Assembly (NCBI GenBank): GCA_934754425.1
Contig: CAKVIN010000003.1
Coordinates: forward strand, 62,001 to 126,000
Direction of reading: 5' to 3'
Length of the DNA stretch: 64,000 bases
Source: an uncultured Candidatus Melainabacteria bacterium
Lineage (GTDB): Bacteria > Cyanobacteriota > Vampirovibrionia > Gastranaerophilales > Gastranaerophilaceae
A program made the position numbers and the translations under genes. Below are positions 8,783 to 17,202 of this stretch, one piece after another. The notes under the pieces were generated by a model that saw nothing but the letters and a program-made list of their open reading frames with translations, was not told the origin of the DNA and made no database searches. Each line of letters starts with the position of its first letter. Within the stretch, counting starts at the first letter, position 1.

Positions 8783-8962
8783 TTACCTCGTTTTTGTTTT
8801 ATCTACTAATACATAACTCTGACCAGCTTGTAATGTTGGTGGAAGAGGTTCATTCTTGACGACAGTGCGTTCTATACCTGTTTTCCCACCTCTAGGACCT
8901 AACATTTCATACTGTCCAGAAATTGGAGCTTTTTCTCCTGGCTTAAAATTGTTTTTTGACAT
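8783..8962 (-). CDS. YjzC-like small protein (59 aa)
   Basis: A 59-residue protein beginning MSKNNFKPGEKAPISGQYE and continuing with GPRGGKTGIERTVVKNEPLPPT. The N-terminal F-K-P-G-E-x-A-P-x-S-G-x-Y pattern is that of the YjzC family of small bacterial proteins, whose role is unknown. The ATG has a GGAGAT ribosome site. It is the first gene of a two-gene operon and has a good sigma-70 promoter at 9072-9044 with an inverted repeat inside the spacer. Confidence 0.75.
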   Translation of the reverse strand: MSKNNFKPGEKAPISGQYEMLGPRGGKTGIERTVVKNEPLPPTLQAGQSYVLVDKTKTR

Positions 8963-9043
8963 TTTGTAAAATCTCCTTTACTATCTACTTGTATTAGGTT
9001 ACATCTTATGATATGCTGTATACAAATTTGTAACCACACATTT

Positions 9044-9072
9044 AGTATAGACTACTTTTTTGTAGTCGTCAA
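9044..9072 (-). promoter_or_regulatory. Promoter with embedded operator for the YjzC-like operon
   Basis: On the minus strand TTGACG (9072-9067), a 17-bp spacer and TATACT (9049-9044) form a good sigma-70 promoter. The perfect inverted repeat GACTAC-TTTTTT-GTAGTC (9050-9067) fills the spacer, so a protein bound there would block the promoter. A second perfect palindrome, TACAAATTTGTA, is at 9021-9032. The divergent XRE protein is the natural candidate repressor. Confidence 0.65.
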
Positions 9073-9088
9073 GTCTTAGGAAATTTTT

Positions 9089-9388
9089 ATGAAGAATTGT
9101 GAATCTATATTGGGCAAAAAGATATTAGAAATTAGAGAAGTTAAAGGTATATCTCAGCAACAACTAGCAACAAAGGCTGGTTTATCAAAGGCTTTAATTA
9201 CACATATTGAAACAGGAAAAAGATATCCTTCGGATAAAGCATTACAAAAAATAATAGAAGCACTAGAGATAACTGAAGATGAAATTTTAACAGAAGAAGT
9301 TAAAAATGAGTACATAAAAAAAATTGCAGAAGAGGCAAAAACTTCGGAAGTAATTAGAGCATATAGGCAGATAATTAAAAATGATTAG
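9089..9388 (+). CDS. XRE-family HTH regulator (99 aa) paired with ImmA
   Basis: A Cro/C1-type repressor with HTH at about residues 10-65 (SQQQLATKAGLSKALITHIETGKRYPS) and a charged helical C-terminus, which is typically where dimerisation and cleavage by ImmA occur. TAGGA site 8 nt before the ATG. The downstream ImmA gene overlaps it by 8 nt, so the two proteins are made together. It presumably represses the divergent YjzC-like operon through the inverted repeats between them (inference). Confidence 0.9.
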   Translation: MKNCESILGKKILEIREVKGISQQQLATKAGLSKALITHIETGKRYPSDKALQKIIEALEITEDEILTEEVKNEYIKKIAEEAKTSEVIRAYRQIIKND

Positions 9389-10277
9389 TAATCCTTATTT
9401 TTTACCTGAAAGAAACATGGCAAATTTAGCAATACAACTTCTATCCGATACCGTTGGAATTAACACAATTCCTATTGATGTATTTAGTATTCCAGAACAA
9501 ATGGATTACGAAGTTGTTTTTTCAAATAACGACTTCACAAATGACAATGAATATGGTTTTTCCGATATACGCTCAGAAGATAACAAGACAATTTACTTAA
9601 ATGCAAATTTCTACGGTAATTCTTTTGAGGAAGTTATTCGAGTTGATACTAAAAGGCGTCATTGTCGTTTTACATTAGCTCATGAATTAGGACATTGTCT
9701 AATTCCAGAACATAGTAATATTGAATTACAAAACTCATTATTAAATAAAAACAATTTGCATGCGAAGAAATACAGTTTTAAAAAAGAATACGAGGCTAAT
9801 GTTTTTGCTTCAGAGCTCTTGATACCTTCATCTACAATAACTAATGTATACTCATTTGGTAATACTTTCAAAGATATAATTTATAACTTATCAACAAAAT
9901 ATGATACTTCGATAATTGCATCAGCTCTAAAAGCAGCGTCTTTGATGAACGATTCTATTTGTATATGCTTGCAAATAAATAAAAGTTCTGGAAAAATAAT
10001 AAATTTAAAATATTCAAATGGTTTCAGTGAATATGGTAGGGGGTTGTTTATATCAAAAAATAGCTATCCTTATACGGGTTCATTAGCAAATAGCATATTA
10101 AAAGGTAGGAGCTCTGTTTGTAATCATCAAAAATGTAGCTCTCCACGAGATTGGTTTCCTAATTTTAAAGGTAGTGATGAAGCTGAATTACATGAATGGT
10201 CATTTGACATGGGTGAAAACATTATAACTTTTTTAGAATTAATTGATACAAGCATGTATAGTTTGTATATTAACTAG
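9381..10277 (+). CDS. ImmA/IrrE-type zinc metallopeptidase (298 aa)
   Basis: The gluzincin motif HELGH at residues 101-105 within FTLAHELGHCLIPEH, followed by EYEANVFASELLIP carrying the third ligand, is the ImmA/IrrE (COG2856) signature. Relatives cleave an XRE repressor on stress and so induce an element or stress regulon. The last ~100 residues (from about 195) form an extra C-terminal domain with a Cys/His group (SVCNHQKCSSPRDWF), possibly a sensor. The gene overlaps the XRE gene by 8 nt. It is the last gene of element 1 before the tRNA junction. Confidence 0.9.
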   Translation: MISNPYFLPERNMANLAIQLLSDTVGINTIPIDVFSIPEQMDYEVVFSNNDFTNDNEYGFSDIRSEDNKTIYLNANFYGNSFEEVIRVDTKRRHCRFTLAHELGHCLIPEHSNIELQNSLLNKNNLHAKKYSFKKEYEANVFASELLIPSSTITNVYSFGNTFKDIIYNLSTKYDTSIIASALKAASLMNDSICICLQINKSSGKIINLKYSNGFSEYGRGLFISKNSYPYTGSLANSILKGRSSVCNHQKCSSPRDWFPNFKGSDEAELHEWSFDMGENIITFLELIDTSMYSLYIN

Positions 10278-10427
10278 CATTGAACTTTCAATTTTCAAAA
10301 TTTAGCCGGAAGTTTTTCGAGCTCTTGAGAACAGTATAATTTTAAATTTTACCTTCGTAGGGGGGGCTTGTTATTATAAAAAGGAGGAATTTTTAATTTG
10401 CAACCGGTTACAAAAAAGTTGCAAAAG

Positions 10428-10519
10428 TTCTGATAATTTGTGGTAAAAGATAAAAACTTCTGACAAGGTTGGTTAGACTGAAAGATTTGCAAACAAAGAA
10501 TTCTGATAAGTTCTGATAA
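10428..10519 (+). repeat. TTCTGATAA repeats beside the tRNA junction (integrase arm-site candidates)
   Basis: Three copies of TTCTGATAA at 10428-10436, 10501-10509 and 10511-10519, plus the variant TTCTGACAA at 10459-10467. The same 9-mer occurs twice next to the other element's tRNA junction. The stretch 10278-10564 has no credible gene. Such direct repeats next to a core site are typical of arm-type binding sites of tyrosine integrases. Confidence 0.6.
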
Positions 10520-10564
10520 ATTATAGTTACAAGCGGAAAATCTTGAAAATAGAGCATTTTGCTC

Positions 10565-10609
10565 CTCATAACCCGAAGGTCGTTGGTTCAAATCCAGCTC
10601 CCGCAACCA
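10565..10609 (+). tRNA. 3' part of initiator tRNA-Met (element attachment site)
   Basis: A 45-nt fragment: anticodon loop CTCATAA (CAU anticodon), 3' side of the anticodon stem CCCGA (the three C's match the GGG:CCC stem of initiator tRNA), variable loop, T-arm with GGTTCAAATCC, 3' acceptor strand and encoded CCA at 10607-10609. The sequence to the left has no D-arm or 5' acceptor strand. This is a junction left by integration; the intact tRNA should be outside the window to the left. Confidence 0.85.
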
Positions 10610-10617
10610 TTTGTTTT

Positions 10618-10651
10618 AAAGGGTTTTAGCAATTGGCTAAAACCCTTTTTT
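10618..10651 (+). terminator. Terminator of the tRNA-fMet gene
   Basis: A 13-bp stem (AAAGGGTTTTAGC at 10618-10630 with its complement at 10636-10648) and a T-run, directly behind the tRNA fragment. Confidence 0.85.
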
Positions 10652-10841
10652 AGCGCAAAAATTTATAAATTATAGTGTGTGTAAAAATACTATATTGAAT
10701 GTATGTATTATCAATAAGTCACATGGTAAAATTGTCTAATTGGTACAATTTTGATTGAATATCCCAGTATAAATTTTTGATGAATTATTATTCAATTTAG
10801 TTGTGTAAGTTATTCTAGGTATGTAAAAAGAGGATTAAAGA

Positions 10842-11918
10842 ATGGATGACAAAATTTTTCAAATTAAGAGTTTTTTAAAACGTGCAGTTGCTTCAAAAGC
10901 TTCTGATATACACTTGATGACTGGTGAAGCACCTTTTATACGTAAAAATGGACAGATGATGAGAGTTACAAATCCGGCATTAGAAAGAGTTGAATTGACA
11001 AATTCATTATTAGAAATTGCTCCGCCTGCACTTTTGTCACAATTCAACAATATGCAAGATATTGATTTTATGTATGAACTTCCAGGTTGTTCAAGATTCC
11101 GTGTAAATTATTGTAGAGGTCTTGGAATGCCGGAAGTTGTTATTCGTGTAATTCCTTATAATATTCCAAGTCTTGAAGAATTAGGTTTACCTGAAACAAT
11201 AGCTAATTTTAAAAAGCTTAAAAATGGTATTGTTCTAGTTACCGGCCCGACAGGTAGTGGTAAATCAACAACATTAGCTTCTTTAATCGAAGAAATTAAT
11301 ACTCAAACTGCTAAACATATTATTACAATAGAAGAACCTATCGAATACGTATATAAGTCTAAAAAAAGCCGTATAACACAAAGAGCAGTCGGCACGGATA
11401 CTAAATCATTTGCTGATGGCTTGAAATATGCACTTCGTCAAGACCCGGATGTTATCTTGGTTGGTGAAATAAGAGATAGAGAAACAATGGAAATTGCTTT
11501 AAAAGCCGCTGAAACAGGTCACTTGGTTTTAGCTACTTTGCACACAAACGATGCTGTTCAATCAATTAACAGAATTATTAATATGTTTGATATATCAAAT
11601 CGTGATTTAGTAAGAAAACAAGTTGCAGAAACACTTCGAGCAACTGTAGCACAACAATTGGTTTACTCTGAAAAAGACCAAAAACGCTATCCGGCTTGCG
11701 AAATTATGGTTGTAACTTCAACAATCAAGGATTATATAGTAAAAGATAATTTAGAAGAAATCTATGAACTTGTTGCTCACAACACTAACGACGGAATGAT
11801 TTCTATGAATGGTTCGTTAGTAAAACTTGTAGAAGAAGGTAAGATTACTCAAGAAGAGGCAATGGATGCTTCTCCTGATCCGGAAGAATTGAGTAAAAAA
11901 TTCAGAGGAGCTTACTAG
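10842..11918 (+). CDS. pilT: Type IV pilus retraction ATPase PilT
   Basis: A 358-residue hexameric ATPase that depolymerises type IV pili at the inner membrane. It shows an N-terminal PAS-like region with ASDIHLMTGEAPFIR (20-34), Walker A GPTGSGKS (135-142), the Asp box TIEEPIEY (162-169), Walker B DPDVILVGEIRDRETME (201-217) and the His box GHLVLATLHTND (226-237). Length and the C-terminal GMISMNGSLVKLVEEGKI pattern fit PilT rather than the extension ATPase PilB. It stands alone with its own terminator and no other pilus genes nearby. It implies twitching motility or DNA uptake. Confidence 0.95.
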   Translation: MDDKIFQIKSFLKRAVASKASDIHLMTGEAPFIRKNGQMMRVTNPALERVELTNSLLEIAPPALLSQFNNMQDIDFMYELPGCSRFRVNYCRGLGMPEVVIRVIPYNIPSLEELGLPETIANFKKLKNGIVLVTGPTGSGKSTTLASLIEEINTQTAKHIITIEEPIEYVYKSKKSRITQRAVGTDTKSFADGLKYALRQDPDVILVGEIRDRETMEIALKAAETGHLVLATLHTNDAVQSINRIINMFDISNRDLVRKQVAETLRATVAQQLVYSEKDQKRYPACEIMVVTSTIKDYIVKDNLEEIYELVAHNTNDGMISMNGSLVKLVEEGKITQEEAMDASPDPEELSKKFRGAY

Positions 11919-11936
11919 AAATATAAATTAGTTAAT

Positions 11937-11964
11937 AAAAGGCGGAAGAATCCTTTCGCCTTTT
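11937..11964 (+). terminator. Terminator after pilT
   Basis: The stem AAAAGGCG (11937-11944) / CGCCTTTT (11957-11964), partly extendable inwards, ends in T's 19 nt after the pilT stop. Confidence 0.8.
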
Positions 11965-12013
11965 ATTTGCAATGATAATTCGCAATGATTATTTGTAATA
12001 AAAGGATGGAAAT

Positions 12014-15000
12014 ATGGAAATGATTAAAGAATTAGGAAATAAAAATTTTATTAATTTATTTTTCGGTCAAATATTGAGTCATTTTGGAGATGCAATGATT
12101 CAAATTATATTAATGTTTATTCTAGTGAATAACATAGAAAAACCGGGAAGCATTATTGCATTGATGCTTTTTTGTTTTGTATTTCCATCCTTAATCGTAA
12201 GTATGGTAGCAGGTAGTATTGTTGACCGTTTTTCAAGAAAAAAAGTGATGATTTTAAGTTCTTTATACCGTGGTATCTTATTAATCACCGGTATTCTTTT
12301 TTATTGGCTAACGGCTAATCATTCTATTGATATTGGCTTTATCAAATTAACCGGACTAATCCTTAGTTTGCTTATAGGTGTTGGTACCGCATTTTTCTAT
12401 CCGGCAAAAATGGCTTCTGTTCCAAATGTTGTAGATGTAAAAGCTCTTAAACCGGCAAACGCACTAATCTCAGGTTCTGGAACATGGGCTTTAACATTTG
12501 GAGCTTTAGTTGCAACCGCTATTGTTTCACAAATAGGTTGGTTAAATTCTTTCTATTTAACTTGTGCATTATATTTCATATCATGTATTTGTCTTTTAGG
12601 AATTAATTTGCAAAATGACAAAGATTCAAATGATAAGCATTTTAATTTCTTTCAAGATTTAAGTGATACAAAATTATTTCTAGATAAACATAAAAAAGCT
12701 TTGAATTTGATTTTATTAGCAGTAGTAATAAGTTTATTTTCTGCTATTTTTTATAATGCTATGGTTGCATTAGCAACTGACATTTATCACGTAAGTGTTC
12801 AAGGATTAGCATCATTAAAATGTATGTTGGGCTGTGGAACTTGCTACGCTGCAATTGTTATGATTTTATTTGGTAAAAAAATGAAAACTAATAAAACAAT
12901 TGTAGCTGCGTTTTTGGGATTATTTTTGTGCTTAGCAACTTCAGCATTCTGTACAACATTTTTAAAAGCAAGATTTTGGCTTGGTGGTATCGGATTGTCA
13001 GCTGGAATTTTGAAAATAACAATTGATACTATTTTACAAAAAGTTTCTCCAAATAAAATAAGAGGTAAAATTTTCGCTTTCGCTTCTATGTTAGAAACAT
13101 TTGTATCATTGATTGGCATTGCTTTTGTTTCATTGTTTGTAGATATTATTCATCCGATTACAATTTTTCATATAGTAGCAGGTCTGTCTGCTCTTATGGC
13201 ATTAACTCTTTTAGCTTTAAACAAAGAATTCCGTTATTTTGTTCTTAGAACAACTATCGGACAAATATTTAAAATGTGTTTCAGATACCAATTTGAAGGT
13301 GTTGATAATATTCCAAAACAAGGGAAAGTGATTCTAGCCGGTAATCATACAGGTAAACTCGACGCTTTGATTTTACAAATGGCTACTCAAAGAAATTTCT
13401 GGTTTGTTACCGGCCCTCGTGCATTTGAATTACCTGTAATCGGTCATATTTTAAAATGGTTTAATGTTTTACCTCTTCAGTTTGGTAAAGGAATTGAAGC
13501 AATTGAAGCTGGTGTTACAAAATTAAAAGCAGGTGAAGCTGTTATTATTTTTCCGGAAGGAAAATTAAGTGATGATGGTAGTCCATGTAAATTCCGCAAA
13601 GGAGTTGCAGTTATGGCTAAAGAAGCAAATGCGCCAATTGTACCTTTTGCTATAAAAGGTGGTTTTGAAGCGTGGAGTAAGTTTAGAAAAAATCCTAAAT
13701 TATTTACCAAAATCATAGTTCAATTCGGCCAACCTATAAAAGAATTAGATAAAAGTGAAAAAGATATTACAAAAGAATTAGAATCAAGAGTACGTTTTAT
13801 GAAAAATTCTCTTGATAGAAGATGTTTGTATAATCTCAGCAAAACAGATTATAAAAATTTCTTAGACATTATGGTTCAATACAGCGATACTTATGGACAA
13901 ACAAAAGCTGTTGCTTTAAAAACTAAAGACGGATATGAAGAAATCAGTTATATTGATTTAAAACGCAGAGCTAAAAAATTTGCAAATTATTTAATGGATA
14001 ATGCTGATGTTCAAAGAGGAGACAGAATTGCTATTTGTTGTGAATCCAGACCTGAATTTGCAGTTGGTATATTTGCTTCTATTCAAACCGGAGCAATTAC
14101 AGTTCCGTTGGATGTAAAATTAACAGTTCCTGAACATACACATATTTTAAATGATTGTAAACCAAAAATTTTATTATGCTCCAGTCACTATTTAGAACAT
14201 GCATTAGAATTGAAACAAAATGTAGATTCTATTGAACAAATTTACGTTTTAGATGATGAAAATAGAGAACATCCGGAAATATTATCAGTTTCTTCTTGTG
14301 ATGCTGATATAGAAAAAAGCTATCATAGAGCTCGCTCAATGGATGAAACGGCATTAATCGTTTATACTTCCGGCACAACAGGTAACCCAAAAGGTGTAAT
14401 GATAAGCTTCGGTAATATTTATGCGCAAATGAGAGATTTTGAAAAACTTTTAAAACTTTCAAAAGATAATACGCTTCTTTCTATTCTTCCATTGAACCAT
14501 CTTTTAGAATTGAATGTTGGCTTCTTTGGTATGTTGTTTATGGGTGCAAAAATTGTTTACATAAAGAGTTTGAACCCGAAAGAATTATCATCTGCAATGA
14601 AAGAAAAACAAGTTACGAATATGATTGTAGTTCCACTTGTCGCAAAAATGCTTAAAAATAGTGTTGATAAACAATTAAAGAAACAACCAAAATATGCACA
14701 AGAAATTTTTAATGTAATGTATGCAGTTGCAAAATATATGCCAAGAAATATTAGAAGATTAATGTTTAAATCAATCATTGATGGTTTTGGCGGTAAATTT
14801 GAATGTTTTATATCCGGTGGAGCTCCGCTTGAAGCAGATATTGCGGAATTCTTTGAAAGAATTGGTATTCCTGCTTTTGAAGGTTATGGTTTAACAGAAA
14901 CAAGTCCTGTTATTTCTACAAACCATTACAAAGCTCATAAAATCGGAACAGTTGGTAAACCTTTACCATCTGTAACTGCAAAAATTTCTGATCAAGGTGA

Positions 15001-15520
15001 AATTTTGGTTACCGGCCCTAACTTGATGCAAGGATATTATAATAAACCGGAAATGACAGCTGAAGTAATAGATGAAGATGGCTGGTTCCATACCGGTGAT
15101 ATTGGTGAAATAGATAAAGACGGATTTATTAAAATAACCGGAAGAATAAAAAATATGATTGTTTTAGGCGGTGGGAAAAAGATATTTCCGGAAGAGGTTG
15201 AAGCGGTTTTAGAAACATCTGATTTAATAAAAGAACTTTGTGTTTTGTCTTTAAAAATCAAATCAGGAAATAAAGCCGGTACGGAAGAAGTTGGTGTAAT
15301 TATTGTACCTAGTGATGAATTAGCGAAAAAATCTGATGATGAAATTCAAAAAACTTTGGAAGCAGAAGTGAAAAAATTGTCTGAAAATAATCTTGCACCA
15401 TACAAAACTCCGACAGTTGTTGTATTCAGAAGAGAAGAATTACCAAAAACCTCTACTCAAAAAGTTAAAAGAAAAGATTTGGTTGAATGGTATGAAAGTG
15501 TGAATGTAAATATTAAATAA
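12014..15520 (+). CDS. aas: LplT-PlsC-acyl-ACP synthetase fusion (Aas type)
   Basis: A 1168-residue three-part protein. Residues 1-410 form a 12-helix MFS transporter of the LplT (lysophospholipid flippase) type. Residues about 425-610 are a PlsC-type acyltransferase with NHTGKLDAL (~443) and FPEGKLSDDG (~513). Residues about 640-1160 are an AMP-forming acyl-ACP/CoA synthetase with YTSGTTGNPKG (~784), GYGLTETSP and the C-terminal KVKRKDL lysine region. Together they would import lysophospholipid, activate a free fatty acid and re-acylate the lipid, as E. coli LplT plus Aas do as two proteins. First gene of a phospholipid operon continuing to 19988. The domain calls are firm; the substrate is by analogy. 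Confidence 0.9.
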   Translation: MEMIKELGNKNFINLFFGQILSHFGDAMIQIILMFILVNNIEKPGSIIALMLFCFVFPSLIVSMVAGSIVDRFSRKKVMILSSLYRGILLITGILFYWLTANHSIDIGFIKLTGLILSLLIGVGTAFFYPAKMASVPNVVDVKALKPANALISGSGTWALTFGALVATAIVSQIGWLNSFYLTCALYFISCICLLGINLQNDKDSNDKHFNFFQDLSDTKLFLDKHKKALNLILLAVVISLFSAIFYNAMVALATDIYHVSVQGLASLKCMLGCGTCYAAIVMILFGKKMKTNKTIVAAFLGLFLCLATSAFCTTFLKARFWLGGIGLSAGILKITIDTILQKVSPNKIRGKIFAFASMLETFVSLIGIAFVSLFVDIIHPITIFHIVAGLSALMALTLLALNKEFRYFVLRTTIGQIFKMCFRYQFEGVDNIPKQGKVILAGNHTGKLDALILQMATQRNFWFVTGPRAFELPVIGHILKWFNVLPLQFGKGIEAIEAGVTKLKAGEAVIIFPEGKLSDDGSPCKFRKGVAVMAKEANAPIVPFAIKGGFEAWSKFRKNPKLFTKIIVQFGQPIKELDKSEKDITKELESRVRFMKNSLDRRCLYNLSKTDYKNFLDIMVQYSDTYGQTKAVALKTKDGYEEISYIDLKRRAKKFANYLMDNADVQRGDRIAICCESRPEFAVGIFASIQTGAITVPLDVKLTVPEHTHILNDCKPKILLCSSHYLEHALELKQNVDSIEQIYVLDDENREHPEILSVSSCDADIEKSYHRARSMDETALIVYTSGTTGNPKGVMISFGNIYAQMRDFEKLLKLSKDNTLLSILPLNHLLELNVGFFGMLFMGAKIVYIKSLNPKELSSAMKEKQVTNMIVVPLVAKMLKNSVDKQLKKQPKYAQEIFNVMYAVAKYMPRNIRRLMFKSIIDGFGGKFECFISGGAPLEADIAEFFERIGIPAFEGYGLTETSPVISTNHYKAHKIGTVGKPLPSVTAKISDQGEILVTGPNLMQGYYNKPEMTAEVIDEDGWFHTGDIGEIDKDGFIKITGRIKNMIVLGGGKKIFPEEVEAVLETSDLIKELCVLSLKIKSGNKAGTEEVGVIIVPSDELAKKSDDEIQKTLEAEVKKLSENNLAPYKTPTVVVFRREELPKTSTQKVKRKDLVEWYESVNVNIK

Positions 15521-15541
15521 GAAAAGAGAGAAAGGAAAATT

Positions 15542-16156
15542 ATGATTTCAGTTTACAATTTAAAAAGCAAATTTTCAGACATATTGCGTCCAATTTGTAA
15601 TTCATTGGTAAAAGTTGGTATTACAGCAAATATGGTGACAATTTCAGCATTCGTATTATCAGTTATTACCGGTGTACTTATTTATCTTTATATTCCTAAA
15701 TGCGCTTTAGCATATTGGATTTTACCGATATCTCTATTCATAAGAATGGCATTAAACAATATTGATGGAGTTATCGCAAGAGAACACAATCAAAAAACTA
15801 ATATTGGTGCAATATATAACGAGTTGGGAGATATTTTATCTGATATTGTTATTTATGTACCTATGTTATATATTATGCACTCTAATATTTTGCTAATATT
15901 TTTATTTACAATTCTTACAATTATTAGCGAAACTGTTGGTATTATGGGAATTCAAATTGGAGCTTCCAGACATTATGATGGTCCAATGGGTAAAAGTGAT
16001 AGAGCTTTTTGGCTAAGTATGCTTGCGATTGTTGCATATTTCCACACTATTTCTTGTAAATCATTAAGCATCTTCTTGGAAATTGTTTGCATCCTACTCG
16101 TTTATACAATTTTTAACAGAATTAAAGGAGCTTTGAAAGAAGCTGATAATAAATAA
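15542..16156 (+). CDS. CDP-alcohol phosphatidyltransferase family protein (204 aa)
   Basis: A membrane enzyme with about six helices that would join a CDP-activated lipid and an alcohol. The CDP-alcohol motif is visible as N-x2-DGVIAR-x8-G-x3-N-x3-D-x3-D. Compared with the usual D-x2-DG-x2-AR-x8-G-x3-D-x3-D, the first and third Asp are Asn, and an extra Asp follows. The second copy at 17889 has the same changes. I recall E. coli YnbA being similar and also paired with a CdsA-like protein. The acceptor alcohol is unknown. It sits 21 nt after aas and 87 nt before cdsA. Confidence 0.8.
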   Translation: MISVYNLKSKFSDILRPICNSLVKVGITANMVTISAFVLSVITGVLIYLYIPKCALAYWILPISLFIRMALNNIDGVIAREHNQKTNIGAIYNELGDILSDIVIYVPMLYIMHSNILLIFLFTILTIISETVGIMGIQIGASRHYDGPMGKSDRAFWLSMLAIVAYFHTISCKSLSIFLEIVCILLVYTIFNRIKGALKEADNK

Positions 16157-16243
16157 ACAAATTAGAATATAAAAAAATTTCACTCAATACATTTTTATGT
16201 ATACAACATTCTAATACATTACAAAATATAGGAGAAAAGAATA

Positions 16244-17200
16244 GTGGAACATTTATTAATGACACACAACGTAAAAGTAATCCTAGTCGGAGTTTACGCA
16301 CTTCTTTTAGGAATTATGGGATTACTTAAAGTTGCACAATTTATGAAAAAAGATGTAGAAAATTATTTAACAAGAGCAAGATCATTTTTGTTTTTGGTAG
16401 TAATTTTTACGGTAGCTTTTTTATCAAGTGAAATCGGAGCATTTTTGCTTTTGGCTCTATTGAGTTATTTAGCTTTGAAAGAATTCTTTTCGCTTGTACC
16501 AACCAGACGTACGGATAGAAGAGTTCTTTTATGGGCATATTGGTCAATTCCAATACAGTTTTACATAATTTATATTCACTGGGCAACATTATTCTATTTA
16601 TTTGTTCCACTTTATGTATTTTTACTTATTTCTATGAGAATGGTTATGGTTAGCAATGTAAATGGATTCTTGAAATCCCTTGCAACTATTCAATGGGGAA
16701 TGATGACTTCTGTTTATGCGTTGGGTTATTTAGCCTTAATTCTGGTTATACCAAATAAATATAATCCGGTTGGTGGAAGTGTCGGATTATTATTCTTTAT
16801 TTTATTAGTAACAGTTACAAATGATATGATGCAAATGATTTGTGGTAAAACATTTGGCAAACATAAAATTATTCCGGCAGTTAGTCCGAATAAAACTTGG
16901 GAAGGATTTATTGGTGGTGTTATATGTTCTACTGTTTTCACAACAGTATTATCACAATTTTTAACTCCATTAAGTATTCCGCAAGCAGCTTTTGCTGGAT
17001 TTGTTCTTGCTATAGCAGGTTTCTTTGGAGATGTTACCATGTCTGCAATTAAACGTGATATGGGTGTTAAAGATACAAGTATGCTAATTCCTGGACACGG
17101 TGGTGTTTTGGATAGATTTGACAGTTTAATATTTACAGCACCATTGTTTTTCCATTATTTTGCGTACATCAACACAATTGTTATTACTAAAGGGGGTTAA
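16244..17200 (+). CDS. cdsA: Phosphatidate cytidylyltransferase
   Basis: A 318-residue multi-helix membrane enzyme making CDP-diacylglycerol from phosphatidate and CTP. It carries the complete CdsA signature at about 268-292: SAIKRDMGVKDTS, then PGHGGVLDRFDS. SPNKTWEGFIGG upstream is also conserved. GTG start with AGGAGA 8 nt before it. It lies between two CDP-alcohol phosphatidyltransferases and next to PlsC, so it would supply their common CDP-lipid substrate. It might be a second, operon-specific CdsA of YnbB type rather than the essential copy. Confidence 0.92.
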   Translation: MEHLLMTHNVKVILVGVYALLLGIMGLLKVAQFMKKDVENYLTRARSFLFLVVIFTVAFLSSEIGAFLLLALLSYLALKEFFSLVPTRRTDRRVLLWAYWSIPIQFYIIYIHWATLFYLFVPLYVFLLISMRMVMVSNVNGFLKSLATIQWGMMTSVYALGYLALILVIPNKYNPVGGSVGLLFFILLVTVTNDMMQMICGKTFGKHKIIPAVSPNKTWEGFIGGVICSTVFTTVLSQFLTPLSIPQAAFAGFVLAIAGFFGDVTMSAIKRDMGVKDTSMLIPGHGGVLDRFDSLIFTAPLFFHYFAYINTIVITKGG

Positions 17201-17202
17201 TT

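Larger units (their letters stand above)
1..10564. mobile_element. Integrative element 1 (partial), inserted in tRNA-fMet
   Basis: The right boundary is seen directly: at 10565 the sequence changes abruptly into the 3' part of an initiator tRNA-Met, starting exactly at the 7-nt anticodon loop, with the tRNA's own terminator behind it. The 5' half of the tRNA is missing here, so the inserted DNA lies to the left and runs off the window. Content fits a mobile element: excisionase-like HTH, primase-helicase, XRE regulators, an XRE/ImmA pair, Fic and orphan genes. No integrase is inside the window. A minus-strand start codon at position 14, just after the excisionase gene, is where an integrase would be expected (inference). 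Confidence 0.75.

Noticed and set aside
10349..10606. 85-codon minus frame starting MRELDLNQRPSGYE
   Set aside because: It runs antisense through the tRNA fragment and the junction repeats; this N-terminus is the well-known artefact of reading a tRNA 3' end backwards.
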